From JAQVYB01 sp964490935 (GTDB lineage Bacteria > Verrucomicrobiota > Kiritimatiellia > RZYC01): a stretch of DNA of 64,000 nt. The translations under genes and the position numbers were made by a program. Where the stretch lies: NCBI GenBank assembly GCA_964490935.1, contig CAZBEO010000002.1, positions 1-64,000 on the forward strand, written 5' to 3'. Each line of letters starts with the position of its first letter. Position 1 is the first letter of the stretch. Shown one piece after another: positions 15,924 through 24,860 of the stretch. Below the pieces are notes generated by a model. It saw nothing but the letters and a program-made list of their open reading frames with translations. It was not told where the DNA came from and did not search any database.

Positions 15924-16859
15924 TCAGTTTTCCGTTTCATGGAGATAAGCAGGAGGCATTTCCTGCCAACAGGTCCATACCCGATCGGCCAGCTCCTGCT
16001 CGTTTGATTCAGTATGCACATCCATCCACTGCATATCAAATTGATGATTGAACCAGGTCATCTGGCGTTTGGCCAGTTGCCGGGTTCGAACGACAGTTTG
16101 CGCCATCGCTTCTTCACGCGAAAATTCTCCGCGCAGCAGGGCAAACGCCTCGCGATAACCAATGGCTTGGGCGGCCGTTTCCGAAAGCGCGTCGCCGAGG
16201 CTCAGCAGGCGTTCCGCCTCTTCGAGCAGGCCTTCGGCATACATCGCACGAACCCGCGATTCGATGCGCGCAGTTAGCAGTGCCCGATCCCAGCGAAGCC
16301 CAAGCAGCGGATGCGGCCCGCCCGCCTGCCAGTCCGATGTACGTCCGGCATCCGGATGCCGACTTTTTTCCAGGGCCCGGATGATTCTTCGCGGGTTGGC
16401 CTGATCGCTGATTTGCTCATAGGTTTCCGGGGAGGTTTTTCGTGCGTATTCCTGAAGGCCCAGAAGGCCGGACTCTTCCAGCAGTTGATTCATCTCGGCG
16501 CGAAAGGCCGGGTCTGCAGGCGGACTTTCATCGAGCCCAGCCAGCAGGCATTTGATGTAGAGCCCGGTGCCGCCGGTCACCAGGAAAGCCTCCTCATGCA
16601 CGGTGTTCTTCACATAGGCCATGAAATCGCCCACGCTGAAAGCGGTGTTCGGGGGGGTCAGATTTACGCCGTGATAGGTCACCTCTTCGCGCTCGCGCCG
16701 GGCCGGTTTGGCCGTGCCGATGTCCAAACCCTGATAGACCGCCATAGAATCGGCTGATAGGACGGGGAGATTATGCTGAAGGGCCAGCCGATGAATCACA
16801 GCGGACTTGCCCGCTGCAGTCGGGCCGGCAAGAATATAGACACGTTGCTTATTCGTCAT
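15924..16859 (-). CDS. miaA: tRNA dimethylallyltransferase
   Basis: 311 aa from the ATG at 16859. It adds the isopentenyl group to A37 of tRNAs that read UNN codons. The P-loop is AGPTAAGKSAV, followed by SADSMAVYQGLDIGTAKP, the substrate segment GGTGLYIKCLLAGL and RQLAKRQMTWF near the C-terminus. The start overlaps the lspA 3' end by 11 nt. The miaA-hflX pairing is widespread in bacteria, which supports both calls. Confidence 0.96.
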   Translation of the reverse strand: MTNKQRVYILAGPTAAGKSAVIHRLALQHNLPVLSADSMAVYQGLDIGTAKPARREREEVTYHGVNLTPPNTAFSVGDFMAYVKNTVHEEAFLVTGGTGLYIKCLLAGLDESPPADPAFRAEMNQLLEESGLLGLQEYARKTSPETYEQISDQANPRRIIRALEKSRHPDAGRTSDWQAGGPHPLLGLRWDRALLTARIESRVRAMYAEGLLEEAERLLSLGDALSETAAQAIGYREAFALLRGEFSREEAMAQTVVRTRQLAKRQMTWFNHQFDMQWMDVHTESNEQELADRVWTCWQEMPPAYLHETEN

Positions 16860-17319
16860 GAGGCGGTTCATGGCTGCCGCGCTCATCCAGATAGGAGGAG
16901 AGCAGATAAAGCCCCACTCCGGTGCAGATCGCGGCATCGGCCACATTGAACGACGGCCAGTGCCAATTGGCAACATAGAAATCCAGAAAATCGGTGACGG
17001 CGCCTTGCTTGACCCGATCAATCAGGTTGCCAATAATTCCACCCGCCAGTAGACCGAAGGCCGCCCGATGCACCCGCCCCCCGTTCAAAAAAGAGCGCCG
17101 GAAAACAACCATCAGGATCAGCATGACAATGGAAAGCAGCGAGAGAAACATATTCTGCTTCGCGAGCATACCCCACGCTGCACCGGTATTGCGCAGATGC
17201 GTCAGATTCATCAACCCGGGAATCACCGGAAGCACGCTGCCAAAAGCCAGATGTTCCCGGACGAGCATCTTGGATACCTGATCGAGCACCACAATCGCCA
17301 GGCAGATGTACAGACTCAT
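16849..17319 (-). CDS. lspA: Lipoprotein signal peptidase (signal peptidase II)
   Basis: 156 aa, four predicted membrane helices. It cleaves prolipoprotein signal peptides before the lipidated Cys in the inner membrane. Family motifs are LDQVSK near the N-terminus, NTGAAWGM, and the two catalytic Asp regions GNLIDRV and FNVADAAI. The start at 17319 gives a conventional length. It lies 26 nt after the DksA-like gene. Confidence 0.95.
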   Translation of the reverse strand: MSLYICLAIVVLDQVSKMLVREHLAFGSVLPVIPGLMNLTHLRNTGAAWGMLAKQNMFLSLLSIVMLILMVVFRRSFLNGGRVHRAAFGLLAGGIIGNLIDRVKQGAVTDFLDFYVANWHWPSFNVADAAICTGVGLYLLSSYLDERGSHEPPHDE

Positions 17320-17345
17320 GAATCGGTCCCCGATCGGGTTGTAGT

Positions 17346-18212
17346 TCAATAGTGGGTAGAAAGCGTCGGCCCGAGCGGACGGTACTTCACGGAACCTTTT
17401 TCCTTGGCCGATTTGCACTTGATGCATAGTCGGGCAAACGGAAGCGCCTCCAGGCGCGCCTTTTCAATCTGACACTCACAGTCCTCACACGCCCCATACG
17501 TCCCCTCGTCAATACGGCGCAGCGCATCGTTGATCTCATACAATACGTCGTGTTCGGCACTCACCAGATTCAGAGAGAATTCACGATTGAAATTGTCGGT
17601 GCCGTGATCCGCCATGTGCATGCCGTGCATGGTCATGTCGCCCGCCGTATCCTTCATCGAGCGATTCAGACTATCATCGGTCAGAAATTCAATTTCGCCC
17701 AACACCCGGTCACGCAGATTCTCCAACTCCCTTCTCAGCATCTTCCGGTCGCTTTGCGACAACTTGGCCATGCCCCGCGTTTGGACTTCATTCAACTTCT
17801 TCTTGAAGGAATCCATCGCGTTTTTTGAGTTCATCTGCGCCTTTTTCTGCGTTGCAGGTGCTTTTTTGGACTTTACAGGCACTTTTTTTGCTGGCGCGGC
17901 TTTTTTCACAGAAACGGCTTTTTTCACCGTTTTTGCGATGGGTTTCAACTTGGCCACAGCCTTGACCACCTTTTTTACCGATGGAACCGCTTTTTTTGCT
18001 TTTTTTGCGATTATTACCGGTTTTTTCGCTTTTTTTGTCGTTTTTTTGTCGTTTTTGGCCGTTTTCACTACTTTTTTGTCGTTTTTTATGACTTTTTTAA
18101 CGCTTTTAACGACTTTTTCGGTCTTTTTTCCAGTTTTCAGCGCGGCTTTTTTGGCCTTAACGGGGGTAGTTTTTTTCGTTTTTTTAACAGCGGTGATCGT
18201 CTTTTTTGCCAT
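17346..18212 (-). CDS. TraR/DksA zinc-finger protein with histone-H1-like tail
   Basis: 288 aa from the ATG at 18212. Residues 1-130 are a low-complexity Lys/Ala/Val tail of KKxxK repeats (for example KKVVKTAKNDKKTTKKAKK), like histone H1 or Hc1. The C-terminal 150 residues are DksA/TraR-like: a coiled-coil hairpin (SQSDRKMLRRELENLRDRV) and the zinc finger CEDCECQIEKARLEALPFARLCIKC. DksA-type proteins act in the RNA polymerase secondary channel; the basic tail could add DNA or RNA binding (inference). It is 112 nt downstream of ileS and precedes lspA. Confidence 0.9.
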   Translation of the reverse strand: MAKKTITAVKKTKKTTPVKAKKAALKTGKKTEKVVKSVKKVIKNDKKVVKTAKNDKKTTKKAKKPVIIAKKAKKAVPSVKKVVKAVAKLKPIAKTVKKAVSVKKAAPAKKVPVKSKKAPATQKKAQMNSKNAMDSFKKKLNEVQTRGMAKLSQSDRKMLRRELENLRDRVLGEIEFLTDDSLNRSMKDTAGDMTMHGMHMADHGTDNFNREFSLNLVSAEHDVLYEINDALRRIDEGTYGACEDCECQIEKARLEALPFARLCIKCKSAKEKGSVKYRPLGPTLSTHY

Positions 18213-18324
18213 GAGGGTTACCCTGCTTTTAGTTAATGATTTTTCGACTACCATTTACTCTGAAACGTCCCCGTCCAGAAAAAGGTGGCCGTCTTTATCA
18301 CACGCCTATGTTCCTGTCAATGTG

Positions 18325-21300
18325 TTATGCGCATTCAAGGTGCAGGGTGCAGGGAATGCCGTTGATGTCCCACTGAACGCCCCCGGAAAGAGGCGTCTTT
18401 GCTTCGTGCCATTCCAAGGCCAGCGTTTCATTTTTTAGGTATTCTTCGTGGATTTTCAGGGCTTTGAGCAGGGCTTCTTCAGCATTCACATGGATGACAA
18501 TGCGCTGCACCACGTCGTAATCAGCCTCTTTGCGCATGTTCTGGATCTTGTTGATCACCTCGCGGACGAGCCCTTCGGTGACGAGAGCCTCGGTCAGCTC
18601 GGTTTCAAGGGCCACCACGAGATGCCCTTCCGAGGCCACGGCGAGGTTTTCTTTCGGCAGGCGCTCGACGGCCAGGTCATCGCCGGTGAGGGTGAATGCC
18701 GCCCCGTCGATTTCAATGGTCACGCTCGCGCCATCCATCGCCTGCAGGAGTTCCTCCTGCGTAAGCCGGGCAATGGCCGGACCGGCCTTCTTCACGGAGG
18801 GGCCCAAGCGAGGCCCGAGCGTCTTGAAGTTCGGCTTGGCGCGCAGCGTGGCTAGTTCCGTTTCCCGGTCGCTAAACCGGACAGCCTTCACGTTTAGTTC
18901 ATCGATGATGATGTGTTTGAGTTCCTCCAACTCATTGAGTGACTGAGCGTCGCGACTGACAATATGAATGCCCTTGAGGGGCTGGCGTACCTTTAGATTG
19001 TGCTCGGCGCGCACCTGGCGTCCCAGGCGCACCACCGTCATGACCAAGTCCATGCGCTGCTCGAGTTCGACATCGCGATGCGCGGAATCGCCCGCCGGGA
19101 AATCACACAGGTGAATGGATTCGGGCAGGTCTTCCGTGCGCAGATTGCGGTAAATGGCCTCGCTGATGAAAGGCACGAAGGGGGCCGCCACCGTGCTCAG
19201 CCGCAGCAGTACGCGATAAAGCGTTTCATAGGCTTCCGACTTATCGCCATCGTCCGTGGATTTCCAGAAACGGCGTCGGCTGCGCCGGATGTACCAGTTG
19301 GTGAGGTCCTCGATGAACCGAACGAACGGTTTGACCGATTTCTGGAGGTCATATCCATCCATCGCCTCCATCACTTCGCGCGTGAGCCGCTCCATGGAGC
19401 TGATGATCCAGCGATCGAGCAGATTGGCCGGTTTGCTCACCGTGCCGCCCGGCTTCCAGCCATCAATCCGCGCATAGGTGACAAAGAAGGAATAGGCATT
19501 CCACCACGGAATCAAGAAGTGACGCAATGCGTGTTTAACGCCTTCTTCCGAAAAACACAAATCTTCGGCCCGCACCACCGGCGAGTTGATCATGTAGAGA
19601 CGCAACGCATCTGCGCCATACGCCTCGATCACCGTTTTCGGGTCCGGATAATTTTTCAGGCGCTTGCTCATCTTGCGCCCGTCCTCCGCCAGGATCAACC
19701 CGTTCACCACCACATTACGAAAGGCAGGCTTGTCGAACAGCGCCGTGGAAAGCACCATCAGCGTGTAGAACCAGCCGCGCGTCTGATCAAGTCCTTCCGC
19801 AATGAAATCGGCTGGGAAATGTTCTTCAAACTGTTCCTTGTTTTCAAACGGATAATGATTCTGCGCATAAGGCATGGCCCCGCTCTCGAACCAGCAGTCG
19901 AGCACTTCCGGAATGCGTTTCAGCGGTGCGCCGCCCGTGGACGAAGGTATTTCCAGATCATCCACATAGTGCTTATGCAGGTCCGTCACTTTTTTGCCCG
20001 TACGTTTTTCGAGTTCCTCCACCGACCCGATACACACCACTTCGCTTCCGTCCTCATTCTTCCAGATCGGCAGCGGCGTACCCCAGTAGCGGTTTCGGGA
20101 AATCGCCCAGTCGCGCGCTCCTTCGAGCCACTTGCCGAAGCGACCTTCCTTCAGATGAGCTGGCAACCAAGTGACCTGCTTGTTCGCCTCGATGATGCGA
20201 TCGCGAATCTGCTCCACGCGCACGAACCAGGTCGAAATGCCACGGTAAATCAATGGCGCATCGCATCGCCAGCAATGAGGATAACTATGCACGATCGTAC
20301 TGCGGTGAACCAGAATGCCTTCCTCTTTCAACCTACGTATAATATCGGCGTCGCATTCCTTCACCCCGCGCCCCGCATAGTCCGTCACCTCCGGTGCGAA
20401 ACGCCCCTCATCATCCACAGGGCACAACATCGGCAGGCCCATCTCTTTTCCCAGCGCGCAGTCGTCTTCGCCGAATCCCGGCGCGATGTGTACAATGCCC
20501 GTACCATCTTCCGTGGAGACAAACGGTGCGCACCCCACCGTGAAAGCCCCCTCCTCCTCCAACTGCGCGAAATATGGGAACAGCGGCTCATAGCTCAGAC
20601 CCGCCAACGACGCCCCCCGCACCTCTTCGATTAATTCATATTCCTCGGCGCTCTTATAATACGCGCCGAGACGTGCCTTCGCCAAAATGTACACCGACTC
20701 CCCGTCACGCACCTTGACATACTCCACCTCCGGCCCAACCGCTAGGGCCAGGTTCGAGGGCAGCGTCCAAGGCGTCGTCGTCCACGCCAGCAGAAAGGTA
20801 TTCTCCACACCCTTCACCCGGAAACGAATCGTAATGGCGGGGTCCTGCACATCTTTGTAACCCTGATTCGTTTCAAAATTGGAAAGCGGCGTCGAACAGC
20901 GCGGGCAATACGGCAGAATCTTCTGCCCTTCATAAATCAGCCCCTTGTCCCACAGTGACTTGAACACCCACCAGATCGACTCCATATATTCAGGCGACAT
21001 AGTTTTGTAGTCGTGATCAAAATCCACCCAGCGCCCCATCCGCGTAACAATCTGCCGCCATTCCTGCGTGTAGCGCAGCACAATGCTTCGGCATTTTTCA
21101 TTGAAGACCCCCACCCCCATTTTTTCAATATCCTGCTTGCCGCTGATATGGAGTTCCTGCTCCATTTCATACTCCACGGGCAGGCCGTGGCAATCCCATC
21201 CGAAACGACGGCGGACATGGCAGCCACGCATCGCCTGATAACGCGGAACGATATCCTTGATTGTGCCCGCCAGCAAGTGGCCGTAATGCGGCAGACCCGT

Positions 21301-21450
21301 GGCAAACGGAGGACCGTCATAAAACAGATACTCCCGACATCCCTCACGCTGCTCCAGCGATTTCTCGAAAATGCGTTCCGCCTCCCAGAATTTCAGGATG
21401 GCTTCTTCCATTTCGGGAAAACTCACTTTATTCGACACGGGTTCCAGCAT
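18325..21450 (-). CDS. ileS: Isoleucyl-tRNA synthetase, eukaryote-like (type 2)
   Basis: About 1041 aa, class Ia. Signature motifs are PHYGHLLAGT (HIGH-like) and GRKMSKRLKNYPDP (KMSKS). The editing (CP1) domain lies between, with TTTPWTLPSNLALAVGP, and CPRCSTPLSNFE is a Cys pair. The wording around both motifs and the GPPFATGLPHYGH start follow the type-2 lineage that includes eukaryotic cytosolic and mupirocin-insensitive bacterial enzymes. The ATG at 21450 is preferred because GGAG lies 6 nt upstream; the ATG at 21462 has no ribosome-binding site. I see no T-box upstream. Confidence 0.95.
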   Translation of the reverse strand: MLEPVSNKVSFPEMEEAILKFWEAERIFEKSLEQREGCREYLFYDGPPFATGLPHYGHLLAGTIKDIVPRYQAMRGCHVRRRFGWDCHGLPVEYEMEQELHISGKQDIEKMGVGVFNEKCRSIVLRYTQEWRQIVTRMGRWVDFDHDYKTMSPEYMESIWWVFKSLWDKGLIYEGQKILPYCPRCSTPLSNFETNQGYKDVQDPAITIRFRVKGVENTFLLAWTTTPWTLPSNLALAVGPEVEYVKVRDGESVYILAKARLGAYYKSAEEYELIEEVRGASLAGLSYEPLFPYFAQLEEEGAFTVGCAPFVSTEDGTGIVHIAPGFGEDDCALGKEMGLPMLCPVDDEGRFAPEVTDYAGRGVKECDADIIRRLKEEGILVHRSTIVHSYPHCWRCDAPLIYRGISTWFVRVEQIRDRIIEANKQVTWLPAHLKEGRFGKWLEGARDWAISRNRYWGTPLPIWKNEDGSEVVCIGSVEELEKRTGKKVTDLHKHYVDDLEIPSSTGGAPLKRIPEVLDCWFESGAMPYAQNHYPFENKEQFEEHFPADFIAEGLDQTRGWFYTLMVLSTALFDKPAFRNVVVNGLILAEDGRKMSKRLKNYPDPKTVIEAYGADALRLYMINSPVVRAEDLCFSEEGVKHALRHFLIPWWNAYSFFVTYARIDGWKPGGTVSKPANLLDRWIISSMERLTREVMEAMDGYDLQKSVKPFVRFIEDLTNWYIRRSRRRFWKSTDDGDKSEAYETLYRVLLRLSTVAAPFVPFISEAIYRNLRTEDLPESIHLCDFPAGDSAHRDVELEQRMDLVMTVVRLGRQVRAEHNLKVRQPLKGIHIVSRDAQSLNELEELKHIIIDELNVKAVRFSDRETELATLRAKPNFKTLGPRLGPSVKKAGPAIARLTQEELLQAMDGASVTIEIDGAAFTLTGDDLAVERLPKENLAVASEGHLVVALETELTEALVTEGLVREVINKIQNMRKEADYDVVQRIVIHVNAEEALLKALKIHEEYLKNETLALEWHEAKTPLSGGVQWDINGIPCTLHLECA

Positions 21451-21462
21451 GACGGGCTCCAT

Positions 21463-21772
21463 GGATAGGGGTTCTTGATGGTGAGCGGCGATGGTATGGC
21501 AATGCCGCCGCAGTTCAAGTTTTTGATAAAGATATTTTCTCTCGGGAGGGCCCGTGTCCCCACGGGCCAAGCGGAGAGTAAGCGCGCAGAGCAAGAGAAA
21601 TAAGGAATGATCTGGAGAAAGATACAAGGACGCTGGGGACAGCATCCCTCCCAAAATTCGCAACACTTGCTTCGCTGCGTTCAGAGCCTCTTCAATCTAT
21701 CGCCGCGCTGTTCCTCACGAAAAAGACGGAAGAACCGTTTCGTAGTGCAAAAAACGCCTTTCCCTCTCTCTC
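21463..21772. other. ileS upstream region
   Basis: No gene seen. It holds a strong hairpin at 21549-21568 (GGCCCGTG, 4-nt loop, CACGGGCC) not followed by a U-run on either strand. I found no T-box signature for ileS. The adjoining segment 21773-21839 is a dispersed palindromic repeat. Confidence 0.5.
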
Positions 21773-21839
21773 ACACAACAGCGTACCCGCTGTTGTTAAC
21801 TGGCAGAACGGCGGGCCCTAAGCCCGCCGTTCTGCCAGC
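21773..21839 (+). repeat. Dispersed palindromic repeat family I, copy B
   Basis: First half is the conserved CACAACAGCGTACCCGCTG TTGTT palindrome. Second half is a 16-bp perfect inverted repeat (TGGCAGAACGGCGGGC, 21801-21816, with 21822-21837). The TAG stop of the FecCD permease gene (21818-21820, minus) lies in the loop of the second palindrome. Confidence 0.75.
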
Positions 21840-22804
21840 AGGATAAAGAGAAAAAACGGACCGCCCAGAACCGCCGTCACCACGCCCACCGGCAATTCCA
21901 ATGGTGAAAACATCGACCGCGCAAAGGTGTCGCAAAGGGTCAACAACACCGCCCCGCAGCAGACCGTCGGAATCATGTTGTCCCCATGCCCAAATGAAAA
22001 CAGACGCCGACTCAGATGCGGCACAATAATTCCGATAAAGCCGATGGGCCCGCAGAAGGCCACCAGGATGCCGGTCAAAACCGATACCGAAAAATACAAT
22101 GTCTTTCTCAACCGATGCACCTGCACGCCGCGGGTTTTGGCCAGGTCCTCCCCCGTCAGCAACTGATCGAGTTCGTGCCGACGCCTGTAAAAAAACCACA
22201 GCGACGGGAGGAAAAACACCGCCAGCACCCACGCGCTGCGATAATCCGATGCGCTTAGCGACCCCATCAGCCAGCGCACCATCCGGTACGTGTCCTGATC
22301 ATTACTCAGAAATTGAATCAGCAAAATCAAACTCGCACAAAACAGATTCACCGAGACCCCCGCCAGCAGCAGGGTCTGATTCGAAAAGCGTTTACGAGAC
22401 GAGGCAATGCGGTAGACCAGCGCAATCGTCAGCACCGCCCCGCCCAAGGCCATTGGAATCACCGGTGAAAAAAACAGAATGGTTCGGTTCAAGCCCAGCG
22501 CCAAACCAAGCACCGCCCCCAGCGCCGCACCACTCGATACGCCCAGGGTATACGGTGTGGCCAGCGGATTGCGAAAAAGCGTTTGAAAAATCAGACCGCA
22601 GACCGCCAGCGATGCCCCCGCCAGCATGGCCGTCAACATGCGCGGCACCCGAAGCTGCAACAGAATCTGCCGCTCCAGCGCCGCACCGCTGCCATCCCCC
22701 CAAAGCGTCGCAGGGTTCGTCCATTGAACACCCATCAACGGCGTGATCAAGATCACCAGCAAAACCAAGAGATAGAGAGTCTTCTTCTTTTGGCTGAATG
22801 TCAT
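21818..22804 (-). CDS. FecCD/BtuC-family ABC transporter permease
   Basis: 328 aa, about nine to ten membrane helices. Family motifs are LRVPRMLTAMLAGASLAVCGLIFQ, NPLATPYTLGVSSGA and GPIGFIGIIVPHLSR, the coupling region. Such permeases move iron-siderophore, haem or cobalamin together with an ATPase and a binding protein. Neither partner is present next to it, so the substrate cannot be assigned. The ATG at 22804 follows AGGACAGGAAAGG. Its stop lies inside a dispersed palindrome. Confidence 0.9.
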   Translation of the reverse strand: MTFSQKKKTLYLLVLLVILITPLMGVQWTNPATLWGDGSGAALERQILLQLRVPRMLTAMLAGASLAVCGLIFQTLFRNPLATPYTLGVSSGAALGAVLGLALGLNRTILFFSPVIPMALGGAVLTIALVYRIASSRKRFSNQTLLLAGVSVNLFCASLILLIQFLSNDQDTYRMVRWLMGSLSASDYRSAWVLAVFFLPSLWFFYRRRHELDQLLTGEDLAKTRGVQVHRLRKTLYFSVSVLTGILVAFCGPIGFIGIIVPHLSRRLFSFGHGDNMIPTVCCGAVLLTLCDTFARSMFSPLELPVGVVTAVLGGPFFLFILLAERRA

Positions 22805-22870
22805 ACGCCTTTCCTGTCCTAGCCGGTCCCGATCAACACACGGTGCTTCCACCCTTGAGCAGCAACCCGC

Positions 22871-23830
22871 CTACCCGCGTTTGATCTTCAATTCAGGGTG
22901 TTCATTGGCCACAAAACTATTCGGAGGAACCGACTCCATCAAAAAGACGTTTCCGCCGATCGTACTGCCGTGCCCGATCACCGTCTCGCCGCCCAGAATC
23001 GTGGCATTTGCATAAATCACCACCTCATCCTCCACCGTCGGATGCCGCTGAATATGCTTGATCGGATTTCCGTTTTCATCCAGCGGGAAACTGCGCGCAC
23101 CCAGCGTCACCCCTTGATACACCTTCACACGATTGCCTATATGACACGTCTCACCGATCACCACGCCCGTCGCATGGTCCATGAAAAAACCATGCCCGAT
23201 CCGCGCGCCCGGATGAATGTCCACGCCCGTTTGCGAATGCGTCCACTCGCTCATGATGCGCGGTATGATCGGCACATCCAGCAGATACAGCTCATGCGCC
23301 AGCCGATGCGAACACATCGCCAACACCCCCGGATACGCCAACTGCACCTCCGCATACGTCAGCGCCGCAGGATCCCCCTCATATGCCGCACGCACATCCT
23401 CCAGCAGCAACCGGCGCACCTCCGGCATACGACGCAAATACACCTGAATGATCCGACTCGCCTCCGCCTTGTCCGTCGCCTCCGCCGGTGCACTCGCTCC
23501 GCTTCCCGCCGCCGCGCCCATTCTCCGAAAACGAAGCGCCTTCGCAATTTCAGGACGCAACAAACGCCACGCATGACTCAACCGGCGCATCAGATAAATC
23601 CCCAGCTCATCCGCTTCAATCCCGCCGCCCGGCGACATCCTTCCGGGGAAAAGCCCATCAATCAGGATGGTCAGCGCCTCGATCACCTGCACCGGATTCG
23701 GGCAACCGCCCAGCACGCTGTCCGGTCGGTCCGCCTCGTCCGTACAATACAACGGCAGCAATTCAGCCACCGTATCGCACAGCGCCCGTTCCTGTTCACC
23801 GCCCGTACATTCCGAAGCACAACGATTCAT
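22871..23830 (-). CDS. cysE: Serine O-acetyltransferase (CysE, long EpsC/SrpH-like form)
   Basis: 319 aa from the ATG at 23830, which has a GGCGG site; the ATG at 23860 has none. An N-terminal helical domain of about 150 residues precedes the left-handed beta-helix: DIHPGARIGHGFFMDHATGVVIGE, VKVYQGVTLGARSF, HPTVEDEVVIYANATILGG, and IGGNVFLMESVPPNS. The catalytic His lies in FFMDHATG. It acetylates L-serine with acetyl-CoA for cysteine synthesis. The monocistronic-looking gene precedes the permease by 66 bp, with no evident functional link. Confidence 0.92.
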   Translation of the reverse strand: MNRCASECTGGEQERALCDTVAELLPLYCTDEADRPDSVLGGCPNPVQVIEALTILIDGLFPGRMSPGGGIEADELGIYLMRRLSHAWRLLRPEIAKALRFRRMGAAAGSGASAPAEATDKAEASRIIQVYLRRMPEVRRLLLEDVRAAYEGDPAALTYAEVQLAYPGVLAMCSHRLAHELYLLDVPIIPRIMSEWTHSQTGVDIHPGARIGHGFFMDHATGVVIGETCHIGNRVKVYQGVTLGARSFPLDENGNPIKHIQRHPTVEDEVVIYANATILGGETVIGHGSTIGGNVFLMESVPPNSFVANEHPELKIKRG

Positions 23831-23938
23831 AATCCGCCCGCCTTCTTCATTTATTTTCACAATTCACTCAACAAAACACGGCTGATTTGATACACACAAC
23901 CCCCTGAAAAACCAAGCACAACATAAGGACATTCTCCC

Positions 23939-24727
23939 ATGAAAAAAATACTGATCGTTTTCGTTGCCCTACTTGCCGTGGCCTTTATCGCCCTCTTTTC
24001 CCTAAAAGACCCCCTCGTCAAATCCGTGGCGGAGTCCTTGGTCTACCGCACCACCGGCTTTCGCCTCACCATCCAATCACTTGAAGTCAGCCCTTTCTCG
24101 CAAAGCCTGACCATCAAAGGAGCGCACCTCCTGAATCCGCCGGGCTTTGAAGAAAAAGAAGCCCTCGAAATAAACGAGCTATCCATCGCCGTCAGCCTCG
24201 CGTCCATTTTCAGCAGCCAACTTCACATCCGCGAGGCCACCGTGGACATTGCCCGCATCACCATCGTTCAAAAACCCGATGGCACCAGCAATCTGGACCT
24301 CCTCACCGACCGGCTTGAAAGCTCCTCATCCAAAGAAAAAGCGCCCCCCGAAAAGCCGACCGACGAGACCCCCAAAACCGAAAAACCCACCCCGCAAACT
24401 CCCAAGACAGAAAAGCCCGCCAAGGCCTTCCTCATTGACCTGCTTACCCTGCGCATGGGCGAGGCCGACTACATCCAATACTCTGCCGACCAGCCCACCC
24501 CCAAAAAACAAACCATCGCCATCGACAAAGAGCGCACCTACAAAAACATCACCAGCATCGAACAGCTCACCAAAGATATTTTTGCCGACGTCGTCCTGGA
24601 TGAGGGCGTGCGCGCACTCAACGACTGGGCCAAGGAAAACAGCGACAAACTCGGTGTCAAAAAAGAAGAAATTGACCAAGCCACCCAAGTCATTGGCGGC
24701 TTTCTAAACTCTTTGAAGTCAAAATAA
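23939..24727 (+). CDS. AsmA/DUF748-like exported protein
   Basis: 262 aa. An N-terminal membrane anchor (ILIVFVALLAVAFIALFSL, residues 4-22) is followed by an AsmA/DUF748-like stretch. That stretch has VYRTTGFRLTIQSLEVSPFSQSLTIKGAHLLNPPGF, a run of beta strands seen in envelope lipid-transfer-type proteins. A Pro/Lys/Thr repeat linker (KTEKPTPQTPKTEKP, about 135-155) precedes a short C-terminal domain. An AAGGA site precedes the ATG. The function is not known. It is divergent from cysE and just upstream of tRNA-Pro. Confidence 0.7.
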   Translation: MKKILIVFVALLAVAFIALFSLKDPLVKSVAESLVYRTTGFRLTIQSLEVSPFSQSLTIKGAHLLNPPGFEEKEALEINELSIAVSLASIFSSQLHIREATVDIARITIVQKPDGTSNLDLLTDRLESSSSKEKAPPEKPTDETPKTEKPTPQTPKTEKPAKAFLIDLLTLRMGEADYIQYSADQPTPKKQTIAIDKERTYKNITSIEQLTKDIFADVVLDEGVRALNDWAKENSDKLGVKKEEIDQATQVIGGFLNSLKSK

Positions 24728-24736
24728 GAATAGGAC

Positions 24737-24764
24737 TCGACACCTCCGAAAAATTCTGTACCTT
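24737..24764 (+). promoter_or_regulatory. Candidate tRNA-Pro promoter
   Basis: TCGACA (-35, 24737-24742) and TACCTT (-10, 24759-24764) with a 16-nt spacer, ending 20 nt before the tRNA 5' end. Pattern match only. Confidence 0.35.
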
Positions 24765-24783
24765 GTGGCTCTTTATTGGTCGA

Positions 24784-24860
24784 CGGGGCGTAGCGCAGCC
24801 TGGTAGCGCGTTTGAATGGGGTTCAAAAGGTCGCGAGTTCGATTCTCGCCGCCCCGACCA
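24784..24860 (+). tRNA. tRNA-Pro (anticodon GGG)
   Basis: 77 nt with encoded CCA. Acceptor CGGGGCG pairs with CGCCCCG. The D arm is GCGC-AGCCTGGTA-GCGC. The anticodon arm is TTTGA-ATGGGGT-TCAAA, giving anticodon GGG with G37. The T arm is GCGAG-TTCGATT-CTCGC. The body matches bacterial tRNA-Pro. It reads CCC and CCU codons. It is followed immediately by truncated tandem copies of its own 3' part. Confidence 0.95.

Noticed and set aside
14388..16007. Long plus-strand open frame opposite hflX and radC
   Set aside because: Shadow frame caused by codon bias on the true minus-strand genes.
17614..18438. Phe-rich plus-strand open frame
   Set aside because: Antisense of the lysine-rich tail (AAA codons read as TTT).
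19000..20634. Long plus-strand open frame opposite ileS
   Set aside because: Antisense shadow of the ileS coding region; no protein-like motifs and no ribosome-binding site.
21463..21772. T-box riboswitch before ileS
   Set aside because: No AGGGUGGNACCGCG T-box sequence or specifier hairpin could be found; only a GC-rich hairpin without U-run.
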